Positions 17,912 to 25,972 of a DNA stretch of 64,000 nucleotides are shown here, piece after piece. The position numbers and the translations under genes were made by a program. Every line of letters starts with the position of its first letter. Position 1 is the stretch's first letter. The notes below the pieces were generated by a model that saw only the letters and a list, made by a program, of their open reading frames with translations, ran no database searches and was not told the origin of the DNA. This DNA is from Nocardioides rubriscoriae (GTDB taxonomy: Bacteria; Actinomycetota; Actinomycetes; Propionibacteriales; Nocardioidaceae), in NCBI RefSeq assembly GCF_008087085.1, contig NZ_VIYJ01000010.1, positions 62,001 through 126,000 of the forward strand. Reading direction: 5' to 3'.

Positions 17912-18526
17912 TCAGCAGCCGATGTAGTGCTGCGCCGCCAGCGCCAACGGGTCCTTGGTGCCCAAGCCGCACTGGGTCGTGCCCGAGTCGTCGACCCTCC
18001 AGGACTTCCATGTCCCCTTCCCGGTCACCGTCCAGCCGGTTCCGCTCTTGCAGCGCAGCTGCTCCCAGCCGCCGGACACCTTGGTCGTGCCGTGGTAGAT
18101 GGCGTAGGTGTGGTGAGACCTGGTCGAGTTCGACTGCTCGATGTAGTCGGTGTAGGCGGTGGTCTTGGTGTGTGTGTCCTCCGCTTTCAGGTCGAACCCG
18201 ACCTTCGTCTGGGCCTTCGCGAAGATCGCGCCTGCCTCGAAGCTGGCTTCGGTCTTGGCCGTGACGCCTGCGACGACGGTGTTCACCTTGGTGATCGCGG
18301 TCGTCTGTGCGTACTTGCCGCCCGGCGCGAGGCTGATCTTCTTGATGTGAGTGACGACCGGCTCGGACTTGGCAGAGGTGATGTTGTAGACGGGTCCGGG
18401 CACGTTCTTGGGATAGCAGTGGTCGCCTGCCTGGATGGCGGCGGCCGGCGAGGCGGGCAGGACGACGGGCGTGGCCAGGGCGCCGAGACCGAGGAGGAGG
18501 GACAGGGGGCGGACAAGTGGGGACAT
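17912..18526 (-). CDS. Secreted protein B of a GntR-linked locus, unknown function
   Basis: 204 residues; Sec signal peptide of about 30 residues (LSLLLGLGALATPVVLPASPAAA). Mature protein has four or so Cys and a long Thr/Ser/Lys-rich beta-type region (EAGAIFAKAQTKVGFDLKAEDT), shared in pattern with the secreted protein at 16295-16852. The C-terminal part (SGGWEQLRCKSGTGWTVTGKGTWKSW) may be a small beta domain. The promoter carries two near-identical GntR-type palindromes. Function unknown; an excreted toxin, adhesin or signal-binding protein are all possible. Confidence 0.78.
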   Translation of the reverse strand: MSPLVRPLSLLLGLGALATPVVLPASPAAAIQAGDHCYPKNVPGPVYNITSAKSEPVVTHIKKISLAPGGKYAQTTAITKVNTVVAGVTAKTEASFEAGAIFAKAQTKVGFDLKAEDTHTKTTAYTDYIEQSNSTRSHHTYAIYHGTTKVSGGWEQLRCKSGTGWTVTGKGTWKSWRVDDSGTTQCGLGTKDPLALAAQHYIGC

Positions 18527-18595
18527 GTGTGGATCCGTTTCCGAGATGGTGGTGGTGTCGTGCTCTGAGCGGCCCGTATGTCGGACTGCGCAGTG

Positions 18596-18644
18596 ACGCT
18601 ACATGTACGTACATCACGCTGACTAGTGCTAGATGTACATACAT
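18596..18644 (-). promoter_or_regulatory. Promoter of secreted protein B with twin GntR-type operators
   Basis: Perfect 12-bp palindrome ATGTACGTACAT at 18603-18614, and a second site ATGTACATACAT at 18633-18644 (extended arms AGATGTA/TACATCT), exactly 30 bp apart centre to centre, about three helical turns. On the minus strand a TAGCGT -10-like box (18601-18596) and a weak -35 near 18619-18625 bracket the first palindrome. GT-N-TA-like half-sites fit HutC-subfamily GntR binding; the regulator is encoded next door. Confidence 0.7.
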
Positions 18645-18987
18645 CTCATGAAGGTCGCGCACTCCACCGCGGACGTCGGGCCCCGCCCGACCACCGTCGG
18701 AACGCCGCGCTCCGGGTGTGACGGGGCCCCGTGCGGCGTCCTGTGCATGACGACCTGTGCACGACGTACTGCGGAACAACCCCCGCCGGAGTACCGTTAT
18801 CGATGTCGAGCACGCCGGACTGCGGCAGCCCCGGGTCCCAACACAAGCCGCCTAGAGCGGCCACGCGCCGTGAGGCGCTCCCGGTCCGGCGTGCTCGTCC
18901 TCACCGTCGGCCTCGACGTTCACCTCGTCGTCGCCCGGGTCGTCGTCTGGGTAGGGTGGCGCCGCACGCCACTACCCGAGGAGCAGG
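18645..18987. other. Intergenic stretch of about 340 bp without a convincing gene
   Basis: No frame here shows a plausible start, ribosome site and protein-like composition. It contains a direct repeat CTGTGCAYGACG (18741-18752 and 18755-18766, 14 bp apart) and, just before the next gene, TAGGGT followed by an imperfect hairpin (GGTAGGGTGGCG / CGCCACTACC, about 18952-18977) that may form in the leader of the solute-binding-protein mRNA. Confidence 0.5.
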
Positions 18988-20364
18988 ATGAGACGACGCT
19001 GGAGCCGGCGGCTCGCGCTCGTCCCCGTCCTGGTCCTCCTCGCCCTGCTCGCGACGCTCGCGTCGGCCTGCCAGGACGAGTCCCCGCCGCAGCCGACGCC
19101 CTCCGGGAGCACCGGGGGCAAGGTCGTGCTGACCCTCGGGGTGTTCGGCAGCCCGGCGGTGGTGGCGGCCTACCAGTCGATGGTCGACAGCTACAACGCC
19201 AAGGCGATGAGCGTCCAGGCCCGGCTGGTGTCGTGGTCCTCGAGCGACGAGATGACCGCCGACCTCGACAGTGGCGCCGCTACCCCCGACGTGTTCCTCG
19301 TCGCGCGTGGCGACCTGGCGGGCGTCATCGAGGGCGAGCGCAACGTACCGCTCTTCGACCTGCTCGCCGAGCGCAACATCAGCTACGGCGACGACTATGC
19401 GCAGACCGCGATCGAGGCGTTCTCGGCCGATGACGACCTGCAGTGCATGCCGTCGGCGATCTCGCCGATGGTCCTCTACTACAACACCGACCTCGTCGAC
19501 TTCGACACGATGCGCGAGCGTGGCCTGCCGGCGCCGGCCGACGAGCTCGAGGGCTGGACCTTCGACGAGTTCAGCGCCGCGGCCACCTTCGCCAGCCGCC
19601 GCAAGGACGACCGGGGCGTGTCGATCTCACCGACGCTGACGAGCCTGGCGCCGTTCCTGCTCTCCGGCGGCGGCAGCCTCTACGACGACAGCACCGACCC
19701 GACGTCGCTGGCCCTCAGCAGCAGCGACAACCTCGACACCTTCGGCACCCTCCTGCCGCTGCTGCGTGACGCGAGCGTCACCTTGAGCCAGGAGCAGCTC
19801 GACGAGGCCACCCCGCTCGACTACTTCGAACAGGGCCGCCTCGGCATGATCGAGGGGTTCCGCGACCTCGTGCCCGAGCTGCGCGAGGTCGACGGGCTCA
19901 ACTTCGACGTGATGCCGATGCCGACCATCGGTGGGGCGGCCACGGTGGGCGAGGTCAGCGGGCTGTGCATCTCGCCCGGCGAGCACGAGCAGCAGGCCGC
20001 CGACTTCCTGGTCCACCTGATCTCCGACGAGTCGACCCAGGCGCTGGCCGAGTCGGGCGAGGTGGTGCCGGCCAACCTGTCGGTCGCGCGGTCCGACGCG
20101 TTCCTGCAACCCGGCCAGATGCCCGAGCACGCCGGCGTCTTCAACGCCAGCGTCGACCAGCTCGTGCTGCTGCCGCTGGTCGACGACGCCACCGCGCTCG
20201 ACGACGCCGTCGAGCCGCTGCTGTCCGAGCTGCTGCTGAGCCCGGGCGTCGTCGACACCACCACCGTGACCGGTGAGATCGACGAGGCGTCGCGGTCGGT
20301 GCTCGACCCCGACTACACGCCCTCGCCGGAGCCGGAGACCGATTCCGAGTCGCCCTCGTCCTGA
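18988..20364 (+). CDS. Extracellular solute-binding lipoprotein of a carbohydrate-type ABC importer
   Basis: 458 residues. Lipoprotein signal: basic MRRRWSRR, hydrophobic LALVPVLVLLALLATLASAC with the lipobox Cys at about residue 28. The mature part has family 1 substrate-binding features (VVLTLGVFGSPAVVAAYQSMVDSYN; DVFLVARGDLAGVI; MVLYYNTDLVDFD; LGMIEGFRDLVPELREV). ATG preceded by GAGGAGCAGG. No permease or ATPase genes adjoin, so it is an orphan receptor that must use a remote transporter or act as a sensor. Its last 52 bases overlap the end of the convergent RNase D gene, and its C-terminus is a Ser/Glu/Pro tail, so the overlap costs little structure. Confidence 0.88.
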   Translation: MRRRWSRRLALVPVLVLLALLATLASACQDESPPQPTPSGSTGGKVVLTLGVFGSPAVVAAYQSMVDSYNAKAMSVQARLVSWSSSDEMTADLDSGAATPDVFLVARGDLAGVIEGERNVPLFDLLAERNISYGDDYAQTAIEAFSADDDLQCMPSAISPMVLYYNTDLVDFDTMRERGLPAPADELEGWTFDEFSAAATFASRRKDDRGVSISPTLTSLAPFLLSGGGSLYDDSTDPTSLALSSSDNLDTFGTLLPLLRDASVTLSQEQLDEATPLDYFEQGRLGMIEGFRDLVPELREVDGLNFDVMPMPTIGGAATVGEVSGLCISPGEHEQQAADFLVHLISDESTQALAESGEVVPANLSVARSDAFLQPGQMPEHAGVFNASVDQLVLLPLVDDATALDDAVEPLLSELLLSPGVVDTTTVTGEIDEASRSVLDPDYTPSPEPETDSESPSS

Positions 20365-21752
20365 GCCTCGCGTGCCCGCTCGGCCCGCTCGGCCCGGGCG
20401 GCCTCGCGGGTCGCGGCCTGCTCGCTGGCCTGGACGTCGGCCTGCAGCACCGCGGTCGTGATCACCGGCGCGGTGAGCGCGACCTGCCACGGGCGTGCGC
20501 CCGCGGCCGAGAGCAGGTCGACCACGGCGTCGAGCAGGTCACCCGGGTCGCGCGTGGCCGGTGGCGCCCAGAGCACGCGGCGCAGGGTGTCGGGGGTCAG
20601 CAGGTTCTCGACCGGCAGGTGGTGGCGACCGGCGAGCGCCGTCATGGCGTCGCGCGCCAGCTGCAGCCGGGTCGCGGCCACGACGTCCTTCTCCGCCCAG
20701 GCGCGCGGCGGCGGGGGGCCGTCGCCCTTGGGCGAGCGGGCCGGCAGGTCGTCCTCGTCGAGCGCGGCGACCGCCTCGAGGGCCTCGACCCAGCGGGCGC
20801 CGTAACGGTCGGCGCCGCGGCCGTGAAAGCCCTTGACCTCCTGCAGCGAGGCCCGGTCGGTGGGCAGTGCGACGGCCGCGGCGATGATCGCGGAGTCAGG
20901 GATGATGCGGCCCGGGGTCACGTCACGACGCGCCGCCAGGTCGTCGCGGGTCTCCCACAGCGCCTTGACGGCCGCCAGCGAGCGGCGCCCCCGCACCCGG
21001 TGCAGCCCGGAGGTACGCCGCCAGGCGTCGGTGCGCGGCGTGGGGACGAAGGAGCGCAGCGCGTCGAACTCCTGGCGCGCCCACTCGGCCTTGCCGGTCT
21101 CCTCGAGCTCGGCGGCGAGCCGGTCGCGCAGCTCGACGAGAACCTCGACGTCGAGGGCGGCGTACTCGAGCCACGCCTGCGGCAGCGGTCGCGTCGACCA
21201 GTCGGCGGCGGAGTGCTCCTTCTTCATCCGGAAGCCCAGCAGCGTCTCGACCAGGGTCGCGAGCCCCACGCGGGGGTAGCCCAGGAGGCGGCCGGCCAGC
21301 TCGGTGTCGAAGAGCGCGGCGGGGTAGAGGCCGAGCTCGTTGAGGCAGGGGAGGTCCTGGGTCGCGGCGTGCAAGATCCACTCGGTGCCCTCGAGCACCT
21401 CGGCCAGCGGGGCGAGGGAGTCGAAGGCGATCGGGTCGATCAGCGCGGTGTGGCTGCCGTTGCGACGCAGCTGGATCAGGTAGGCGCGCCCGGAGTAGCG
21501 GTAGCCCGAGGCGCGCTCGGCGTCGATCGCGACCGGACCGGTGCCGGCGGCGAGGTCGGCACAGACCTCACGCAGCGCGGCCTCGGTGTCGGTGATCGGG
21601 GGTACGCCGTCGGCCAGCACGAGCAGCTCGGCGAGCGGCTCCTCGACCTCGGTCCCGCCCTCGGTCTCGGGTGCGTCGGGAGCCTCGGGGTCGGTCTCGG
21701 GCTCGGCGGTCGGGTCGATCGGCTCGGTGGGGTCAGCGGGGTCGGACGTCAT
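20313..21752 (-). CDS. Ribonuclease D-like 3'-5' exonuclease with HRDC domains
   Basis: 479 residues. An acidic disordered N-terminus (about 45 residues, PTEPIDPTAEPETDPEAPD-type) precedes a DEDDy exonuclease domain: VAIDAERASGYRYSGRAYLIQL (D, E), HAATQDLPCLNELG (D) and WLEYAALDVEVLVELRD (Y/D). HRDC-type helical regions follow (residues about 260-420), then a charged Ala/Glu/Arg-rich tail. Expected to trim structured RNA 3' ends. ATG start overlaps the upstream DUF3000 stop (ATGA), so the two are translationally coupled. The frame is open far upstream because of the antisense of DUF3000 and hemE; that extension is rejected. Confidence 0.92.
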   Translation of the reverse strand: MTSDPADPTEPIDPTAEPETDPEAPDAPETEGGTEVEEPLAELLVLADGVPPITDTEAALREVCADLAAGTGPVAIDAERASGYRYSGRAYLIQLRRNGSHTALIDPIAFDSLAPLAEVLEGTEWILHAATQDLPCLNELGLYPAALFDTELAGRLLGYPRVGLATLVETLLGFRMKKEHSAADWSTRPLPQAWLEYAALDVEVLVELRDRLAAELEETGKAEWARQEFDALRSFVPTPRTDAWRRTSGLHRVRGRRSLAAVKALWETRDDLAARRDVTPGRIIPDSAIIAAAVALPTDRASLQEVKGFHGRGADRYGARWVEALEAVAALDEDDLPARSPKGDGPPPPRAWAEKDVVAATRLQLARDAMTALAGRHHLPVENLLTPDTLRRVLWAPPATRDPGDLLDAVVDLLSAAGARPWQVALTAPVITTAVLQADVQASEQAATREAARAERAERAREAQDEGDSESVSGSGEGV

Positions 21753-22357
21753 CGGCCGGGAGTGCCCCGCTGTCCCCGTCGGCTCGGCAGCACGGCAACC
21801 CCGTCGGGCACGGGCTCGAGCCCGGAAGCGGTGCAGAGCAGCTCGCCCCACGCCTCGATGTGGGGCGTGATGTCGAGCCCGGTGGGGCCCAGGGCCGGCG
21901 TCCACGACGCCCGGACCTCGATCTGGGCGGTGCCACCGTCGTCGGCCATGCCGCCGAACGACTCGGTGGCGACCCGCGTGACGGTGCCGGAGGCCTGGGC
22001 GAACTCGGCCCCGTGGTCGTCGAGGGCGTCGACCAGCCAGGACCAGCCGACGTGGGCCAGCATCGGGTCGGCGACCAGCTCGAGCTCGACCTCGCAGCGG
22101 CAGTAGGCCACGCACCGGAAGGTGCCGTCCCAGGCGTCGTTGCCGTCGGGGTCGTGGAGCAGGATGATCCGGCCGGTGCCGATGTCGACGCCGTCGACGG
22201 TGACGTCGGCCGACAGGGCCGCGGCGTACGGAGCGATGCGCTGGGGGGCCGGCATCTCCTCGCAGAACACCTCGGGTCGCAGCACCGCAGAGCGCATCGC
22301 AGCGACCGCCGCGCGGAACTCCGCGGGCGTGGCGCTCGACTGCTGGCGCACGACCAT
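21749..22357 (-). CDS. DUF3000 family protein
   Basis: 202 residues. Matches the actinobacterial DUF3000 family, which habitually sits between an RNase D-like gene and hemE, exactly as here. Conserved-looking blocks include FRAAVAAMRSAVLRPEVFCEEMPAPQRIAPYAAALSADV and DPMLAHVGWSWLVDAL. No catalytic motif is apparent and the function is unknown. ATG at 22357 with TACGCT exactly 6 nt upstream (leaderless). Divergent from hemE with a 70-bp shared promoter region. Confidence 0.9.
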   Translation of the reverse strand: MVVRQQSSATPAEFRAAVAAMRSAVLRPEVFCEEMPAPQRIAPYAAALSADVTVDGVDIGTGRIILLHDPDGNDAWDGTFRCVAYCRCEVELELVADPMLAHVGWSWLVDALDDHGAEFAQASGTVTRVATESFGGMADDGGTAQIEVRASWTPALGPTGLDITPHIEAWGELLCTASGLEPVPDGVAVLPSRRGQRGTPGR

Positions 22358-22363
22358 GCCGCC

Positions 22364-22421
22364 AGCGTAGGTCGGCGCCGGGGTATCCGATATCGGGACA
22401 CGCCCGGGGAGGTGCGAGGCT
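22364..22421. promoter_or_regulatory. Divergent leaderless promoters of DUF3000 and hemE with central palindrome
   Basis: Minus-strand -10 TACGCT (22369-22364) and plus-strand -10-like GAGGCT (22416-22421) each lie exactly 6 nt from a start codon. Perfect palindrome CCGATATCGG (22387-22396) falls where both -35 regions are expected, making it a candidate shared operator. Confidence 0.55.
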
Positions 22422-22427
22422 TGCCGT

Positions 22428-23480
22428 GTGGCACCACGACCCGACGCTCACCCCGACCTGGCCGACAGTGCGTTCCTCAAGGCCGCGCGCGGGGAGCCGA
22501 CCCCCCACACGCCCGTGTGGTTCATGCGCCAGGCCGGGCGCTCGCTGCCCGAGTACCTCAAGCTGCGCGAGGGCGTCGGCATGCTCGAGTCGTGCATGCG
22601 CCCGGAGATGGTGGTGGAGATCACCCTGCAGCCGGTGCGCCGCTACGGCGTCGACGCGGCCATCTTCTTCTCCGACATCGTGCTGCCGCTCAAGGCGGTC
22701 GGGGTCGACCTCGACATCAAGCCCGGGATCGGTCCGGTGGTCGCCCACCCGGTGCGCACCCTCGCCGACGTCGCGGCGATCCCCGACCTGACCCCCGAGC
22801 ACGTGCCGTTCATCTCCGAGGCCGTCGCAGGGCTGGTCGCCGAGCTCGGCGGCACCCCGCTGATCGGGTTCGCCGGGGCGCCCTTCACCGTCGCGTCCTA
22901 CCTCGTCGAGGGCGGGCCGTCCAAGGAGCACGCCAGGACCAAGGCCATGATGTTCGGCGCGCCCGACGTCTGGGACGCGCTGATGCGCAAGATCGCCGCC
23001 ATGGCCGCGACCTACCTCGAGGTCCAGGTCGCCGCGGGCGCCTCGGCCGTGCAGCTCTTCGACTCCTGGGCCGGGGCGCTGACCCCCGACGACTACCGCA
23101 CCGCGGTGATGCCCCACTCCGCGCGCGTGCTCGAGCACGCCGGCACGCTCGGCGTGCCCCGCATCCACTTCGGGGTCGGCACCTCCAACCTGCTGGGCCT
23201 GATGGGCGAGGCCGGCGCCGACGTCGTCGGCGTCGACTGGCGCACCCCGCTGGCCTCCGCGATCCCGCTGGTCGGCGACCGGGCGGTCCAGGGCAACCTC
23301 GACCCGACGCTGGTCTTCGCGCCGACCGAGGTGATGACGGCCCGTGCTGCGGAGGTGATCGCGGCCGGCCGCGCCGCCTGCGGCCACATCTTCAACCTCG
23401 GGCACGGCGTCATCCCGTCCACCGACCCCGACCAGCTCGCCCGGCTGACCGAGTTCGTGCAGGGCTACCCGCGCGCGTGA
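22428..23480 (+). CDS. hemE: Uroporphyrinogen decarboxylase
   Basis: 350-residue cytoplasmic enzyme decarboxylating the four acetate side chains of uroporphyrinogen III to give coproporphyrinogen III. Signature PVWFMRQAGRSLPEYLKLRE near the N-terminus (Arg of RQAGR binds substrate carboxylates), FSDIVLPLKAVGVDL and FAGAPFTVASYLVEGG follow. Length is normal. GTG start at 22428 follows GAGGCT by 6 nt. Works with HemY (34959-36317) and HemQ (36439-37161) in the coproporphyrin-dependent route. The carboxylesterase downstream is coupled by a GTGA overlap. Confidence 0.97.
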   Translation: MAPRPDAHPDLADSAFLKAARGEPTPHTPVWFMRQAGRSLPEYLKLREGVGMLESCMRPEMVVEITLQPVRRYGVDAAIFFSDIVLPLKAVGVDLDIKPGIGPVVAHPVRTLADVAAIPDLTPEHVPFISEAVAGLVAELGGTPLIGFAGAPFTVASYLVEGGPSKEHARTKAMMFGAPDVWDALMRKIAAMAATYLEVQVAAGASAVQLFDSWAGALTPDDYRTAVMPHSARVLEHAGTLGVPRIHFGVGTSNLLGLMGEAGADVVGVDWRTPLASAIPLVGDRAVQGNLDPTLVFAPTEVMTARAAEVIAAGRAACGHIFNLGHGVIPSTDPDQLARLTEFVQGYPRA

Positions 23481-24787
23481 GCCTCACCGCCACCTTCACC
23501 TGTGACGCCGGGGAGGTCGTCGGCCGGCACGACGGCGGCGTCGTGCGCGCCACCGGCATCCGCTACGCCCGCGCCGAGCGCCACGAGGCCCCGGTGGCCG
23601 AGCCGCCGTCCGCCGTCCCGATCGACGCGACGTCGTGGGCGCCGGCCTGCCCGCAGGCCGGCTCACCGCTGCTGGAGCGGATGTTCCCCTACGGCTTCGG
23701 CGACCTCGAGGAGGACGAGCACTGCCAGCGGCTGTCGGTGACCGTGCCCCCGGGCACCGGACCCGACGACCGGCTGCCGGTGATGGTCTTCCTGCACGGA
23801 GGCTCCTACGTCAACGGCGCCGGCGACGCCCCGGTCCACGACCCTGCCGTGCTGGTGCGCGACGAGCGCGTCGTCGTGGTGTCGGTGACCTACCGGCTCG
23901 GGCTCTTCGGCTTCCTCGGCAGCGCCCACCGCCCGGCCAACCTCGGGCTGCTCGACCAGGTCGAGGCCCTGCGCTGGGTGCAGCGCAACATCGCAGGCTT
24001 CGGCGGAGACCCCGACAACGTCACGGCGTTCGGCGAGTCCGCCGGGGCCGACGCCGTCGCGCACCTGATGGTGACCGAGGGTGCGCGCGGTCTGTTCCGG
24101 CGTGCGATCGTGCAGAGCGCGCCGTTCGGCATCACCCGCGGCCGCGCGGCCATGTCGGCCGCGATGGCCGAGGAGGCCGTCGACATCCCCGACGACGCCC
24201 CGGTGGCCGAGATCGTGTCGCACTACCCCCGCATCAACCAGCGCGCCCGGTCCTTCGGGCTGCTCGGCGCGATGCCGTTCGGGCTCCAGTACTCCCACGC
24301 GCCCCTGCCCGTCGAGGACGACCTCGACGACGCCTGGGCCGCGGTCGCCCCCGACGTCGAGGTGCTCGTCGGCACCAACAGCCGCGAGACCAGCTTCTTC
24401 GTCTCCGAGGTGCCCGCCGTCGCCCGGCTGGCCGCGCTCCCCGTGGTCGGCGGCGCGCTGCTCGAGGGCGTGGTGCGCGCCACCACCTGGCGCATCTACT
24501 CGCGCGGCGCCCGCGACTTCGTCGCGCGTCACCGCGAGGCCGGTGGTCGCGCCGCGCGGTACACGATCTCGTGGGGCGCCCCCGGCACCGGCCTCGCCGG
24601 CGCCCACACCATCGACCTGGCTCTGCTCTTCCCGCACCCCGGGGTCTGGGAGCGCTCGCCCCTGGGCGCCGGCCTCACCTTCGACCAGGTCGAGGCCGCC
24701 GGTCGCCCCGTACGCCGCGTCTGGGCCGAGTTCGCCCGCAGCGGCCGGGTGCTCGACGAGGGCTGCCCCTACCTCACGATCCACTGA
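23477..24787 (+). CDS. Type B carboxylesterase (alpha/beta hydrolase)
   Basis: 436 residues, somewhat shorter than typical type-B esterases (about 500). Oxyanion-hole motif FLHGGSYVNGAG, nucleophile elbow FGESAGADA (Ser), conserved NIAGFGGDPDNVTAFG, acidic residue region VGTNSRETSFF, and probable catalytic His in GAHTIDL. No signal peptide, so likely cytoplasmic; substrate unknown. GTG start inside a GTGA overlap with hemE, indicating co-translation although no functional link to haem synthesis is evident. Confidence 0.92.
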   Translation: MSLTATFTCDAGEVVGRHDGGVVRATGIRYARAERHEAPVAEPPSAVPIDATSWAPACPQAGSPLLERMFPYGFGDLEEDEHCQRLSVTVPPGTGPDDRLPVMVFLHGGSYVNGAGDAPVHDPAVLVRDERVVVVSVTYRLGLFGFLGSAHRPANLGLLDQVEALRWVQRNIAGFGGDPDNVTAFGESAGADAVAHLMVTEGARGLFRRAIVQSAPFGITRGRAAMSAAMAEEAVDIPDDAPVAEIVSHYPRINQRARSFGLLGAMPFGLQYSHAPLPVEDDLDDAWAAVAPDVEVLVGTNSRETSFFVSEVPAVARLAALPVVGGALLEGVVRATTWRIYSRGARDFVARHREAGGRAARYTISWGAPGTGLAGAHTIDLALLFPHPGVWERSPLGAGLTFDQVEAAGRPVRRVWAEFARSGRVLDEGCPYLTIH

Positions 24788-24824
24788 CGCGCGGCGACGT
24801 CGTACGACGACCGGTCCCCACGTC

Positions 24825-24945
24825 GGTCGAGGAGGTTGCGCTGACAACCGTCACGAGACCGCTCGGCCGCAGGAGCGGGTCGAGTCGGGTGGGTCGCTTG
24901 CGGTGAGGTGGTCTCGTGACGCTCCCTAGCGGGAGCTCCTCGACC
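24825..24945. repeat. Inverted pair of 36-bp bipartite repeats with variable inner hairpins
   Basis: 24825-24860 reads GGTCGAGGAG, a 14-base inner segment (GTTG...CAAC), CGTCACGAGACC. 24910-24945 is the same unit inverted but with a different inner segment (CTCCC...GGGAG). Outer 10 + 12 bases are identical while both inner segments keep self-complementarity, so structure is conserved over sequence. Located between a plus-strand gene end and a minus-strand gene end. Similar GGTCGAGGAG/GAGACC repeats are, from memory, common in Nocardioides intergenic DNA. Confidence 0.75.
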
Positions 24946-24954
24946 TCCGTGTGG

Positions 24955-25917
24955 TCAGGCTGAGACGGCCGGGGTGCTGGACCCCCGGCGGCGCAGCCAG
25001 ACCCGCAGCGGCACGCCGACCAGCAGCAGCACGATCGCGAAGGGGAGCAGGGCGCCGACGGTGGTGAGGAGGGCGGCGGTGACGCTGGTGAAGGCGTCCC
25101 AGCCGTTCTCGAGCCCGGCGACGAAGCCGGTGTCGTCCTTCTCCTTCTCGGCGGCGGCTCGCTTCTCGCTCGGGCGCTCGAGGGAGATGGTGATGGTCGA
25201 CAGCGAGGTCTGGTCGGCGAGGAAGGCCTGGCGCTTCTGCAGGGAGCCGAGGTCGGCCTCGCGGTCGGCGAGCTCGCGCTCGATGCCGACGATGTCGCGG
25301 ATGCTGGTGGCGCGGTCGAGCAGGACGCTGATGCGCTCGATGCTGCGCTTCTGCAGCTCGACGCGCACGTCGACGTCGATGACCTCGGTGCTCACGTCGC
25401 TCGAGGTCTCGTCGCTGCTGATGAGGTCGACCCCGTCGCGCTCGGTGCCGATCTGCTCGAGCTGGCGCATCGTCGTGTCGAACTGACCGACCGGCACCCG
25501 CACGGTGAGCAGGGCGTTCTCGGGCTCGCCCGCCTCGTCGGCCTGCGTGGTGTTCTCCGCGACCTCGCCGCTCGCGGCCTGCACGATCGCGCCGACCCGG
25601 AAGAGCGTGTCGCCCACGTCGGTCGAGCGCAGGGCGACGTCGCCCTTCTTGATCAGCGACCGCGAGGTGGTCGGGTCGGGCTCGACCTTGCGGGCGACGT
25701 CGGAGGCCAGGGCGCCCGCTCCGGCCGGGGCCTGCGGGGCGTCCTCGGCGGCGGGCACGCCGGCGGCGACGTCGGCGCCGGCCACGTCGGACGAGTCCGA
25801 CGCGCTCCCCGAGTCGGACGACGACTGGTCGTCACCGGCCGAGCAGGCGCTCACGCCGAGGCCGAGGAGGGCGGTGCAGGCGGCGGCCGCGGCGAGGCGG
25901 CGGGCTCGGGTGGTCAT
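24955..25917 (-). CDS. DUF4349 domain lipoprotein
   Basis: 320 residues. Lipobox signal peptide (LAAAAACTALLGLGVSACSAG, Cys about residue 25), Ser/Asp-rich linker, DUF4349 domain (about residues 85-300: LIKKGDVALRSTDVGDTLFRV ... TVRVPVGQFDTTMRQLEQIG ... SIRDIVGIERELADREADLGSLQKRQAFLADQTSLSTITISLE) including a predicted coiled coil, then one C-terminal helix (LPFAIVLLLVGVPLRVWL) and a basic tail. DUF4349 proteins are anchored envelope proteins of uncertain role. ATG at 25917 is the first Met before the signal peptide; upstream in-frame sequence is antisense to the NYN gene. Confidence 0.9.
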   Translation of the reverse strand: MTTRARRLAAAAACTALLGLGVSACSAGDDQSSSDSGSASDSSDVAGADVAAGVPAAEDAPQAPAGAGALASDVARKVEPDPTTSRSLIKKGDVALRSTDVGDTLFRVGAIVQAASGEVAENTTQADEAGEPENALLTVRVPVGQFDTTMRQLEQIGTERDGVDLISSDETSSDVSTEVIDVDVRVELQKRSIERISVLLDRATSIRDIVGIERELADREADLGSLQKRQAFLADQTSLSTITISLERPSEKRAAAEKEKDDTGFVAGLENGWDAFTSVTAALLTTVGALLPFAIVLLLVGVPLRVWLRRRGSSTPAVSA

Positions 25918-25972
25918 GCAGCACAGACGCGCCGCACGGCCGATGGGTTCCCGGTGCCGTGCGGGGCGCGTC

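Noticed and set aside
18633..19433. 266-codon plus-strand frame starting in the GntR operator
   Set aside because: It overlaps the lipoprotein gene out of frame, starts inside the operator and has no protein-like features.
20313..23405. One 1030-residue protein covering RNase D, DUF3000 and hemE antisense
   Set aside because: Homology starts at the ATG at 21752; the remainder is antisense to hemE and out of frame with DUF3000.
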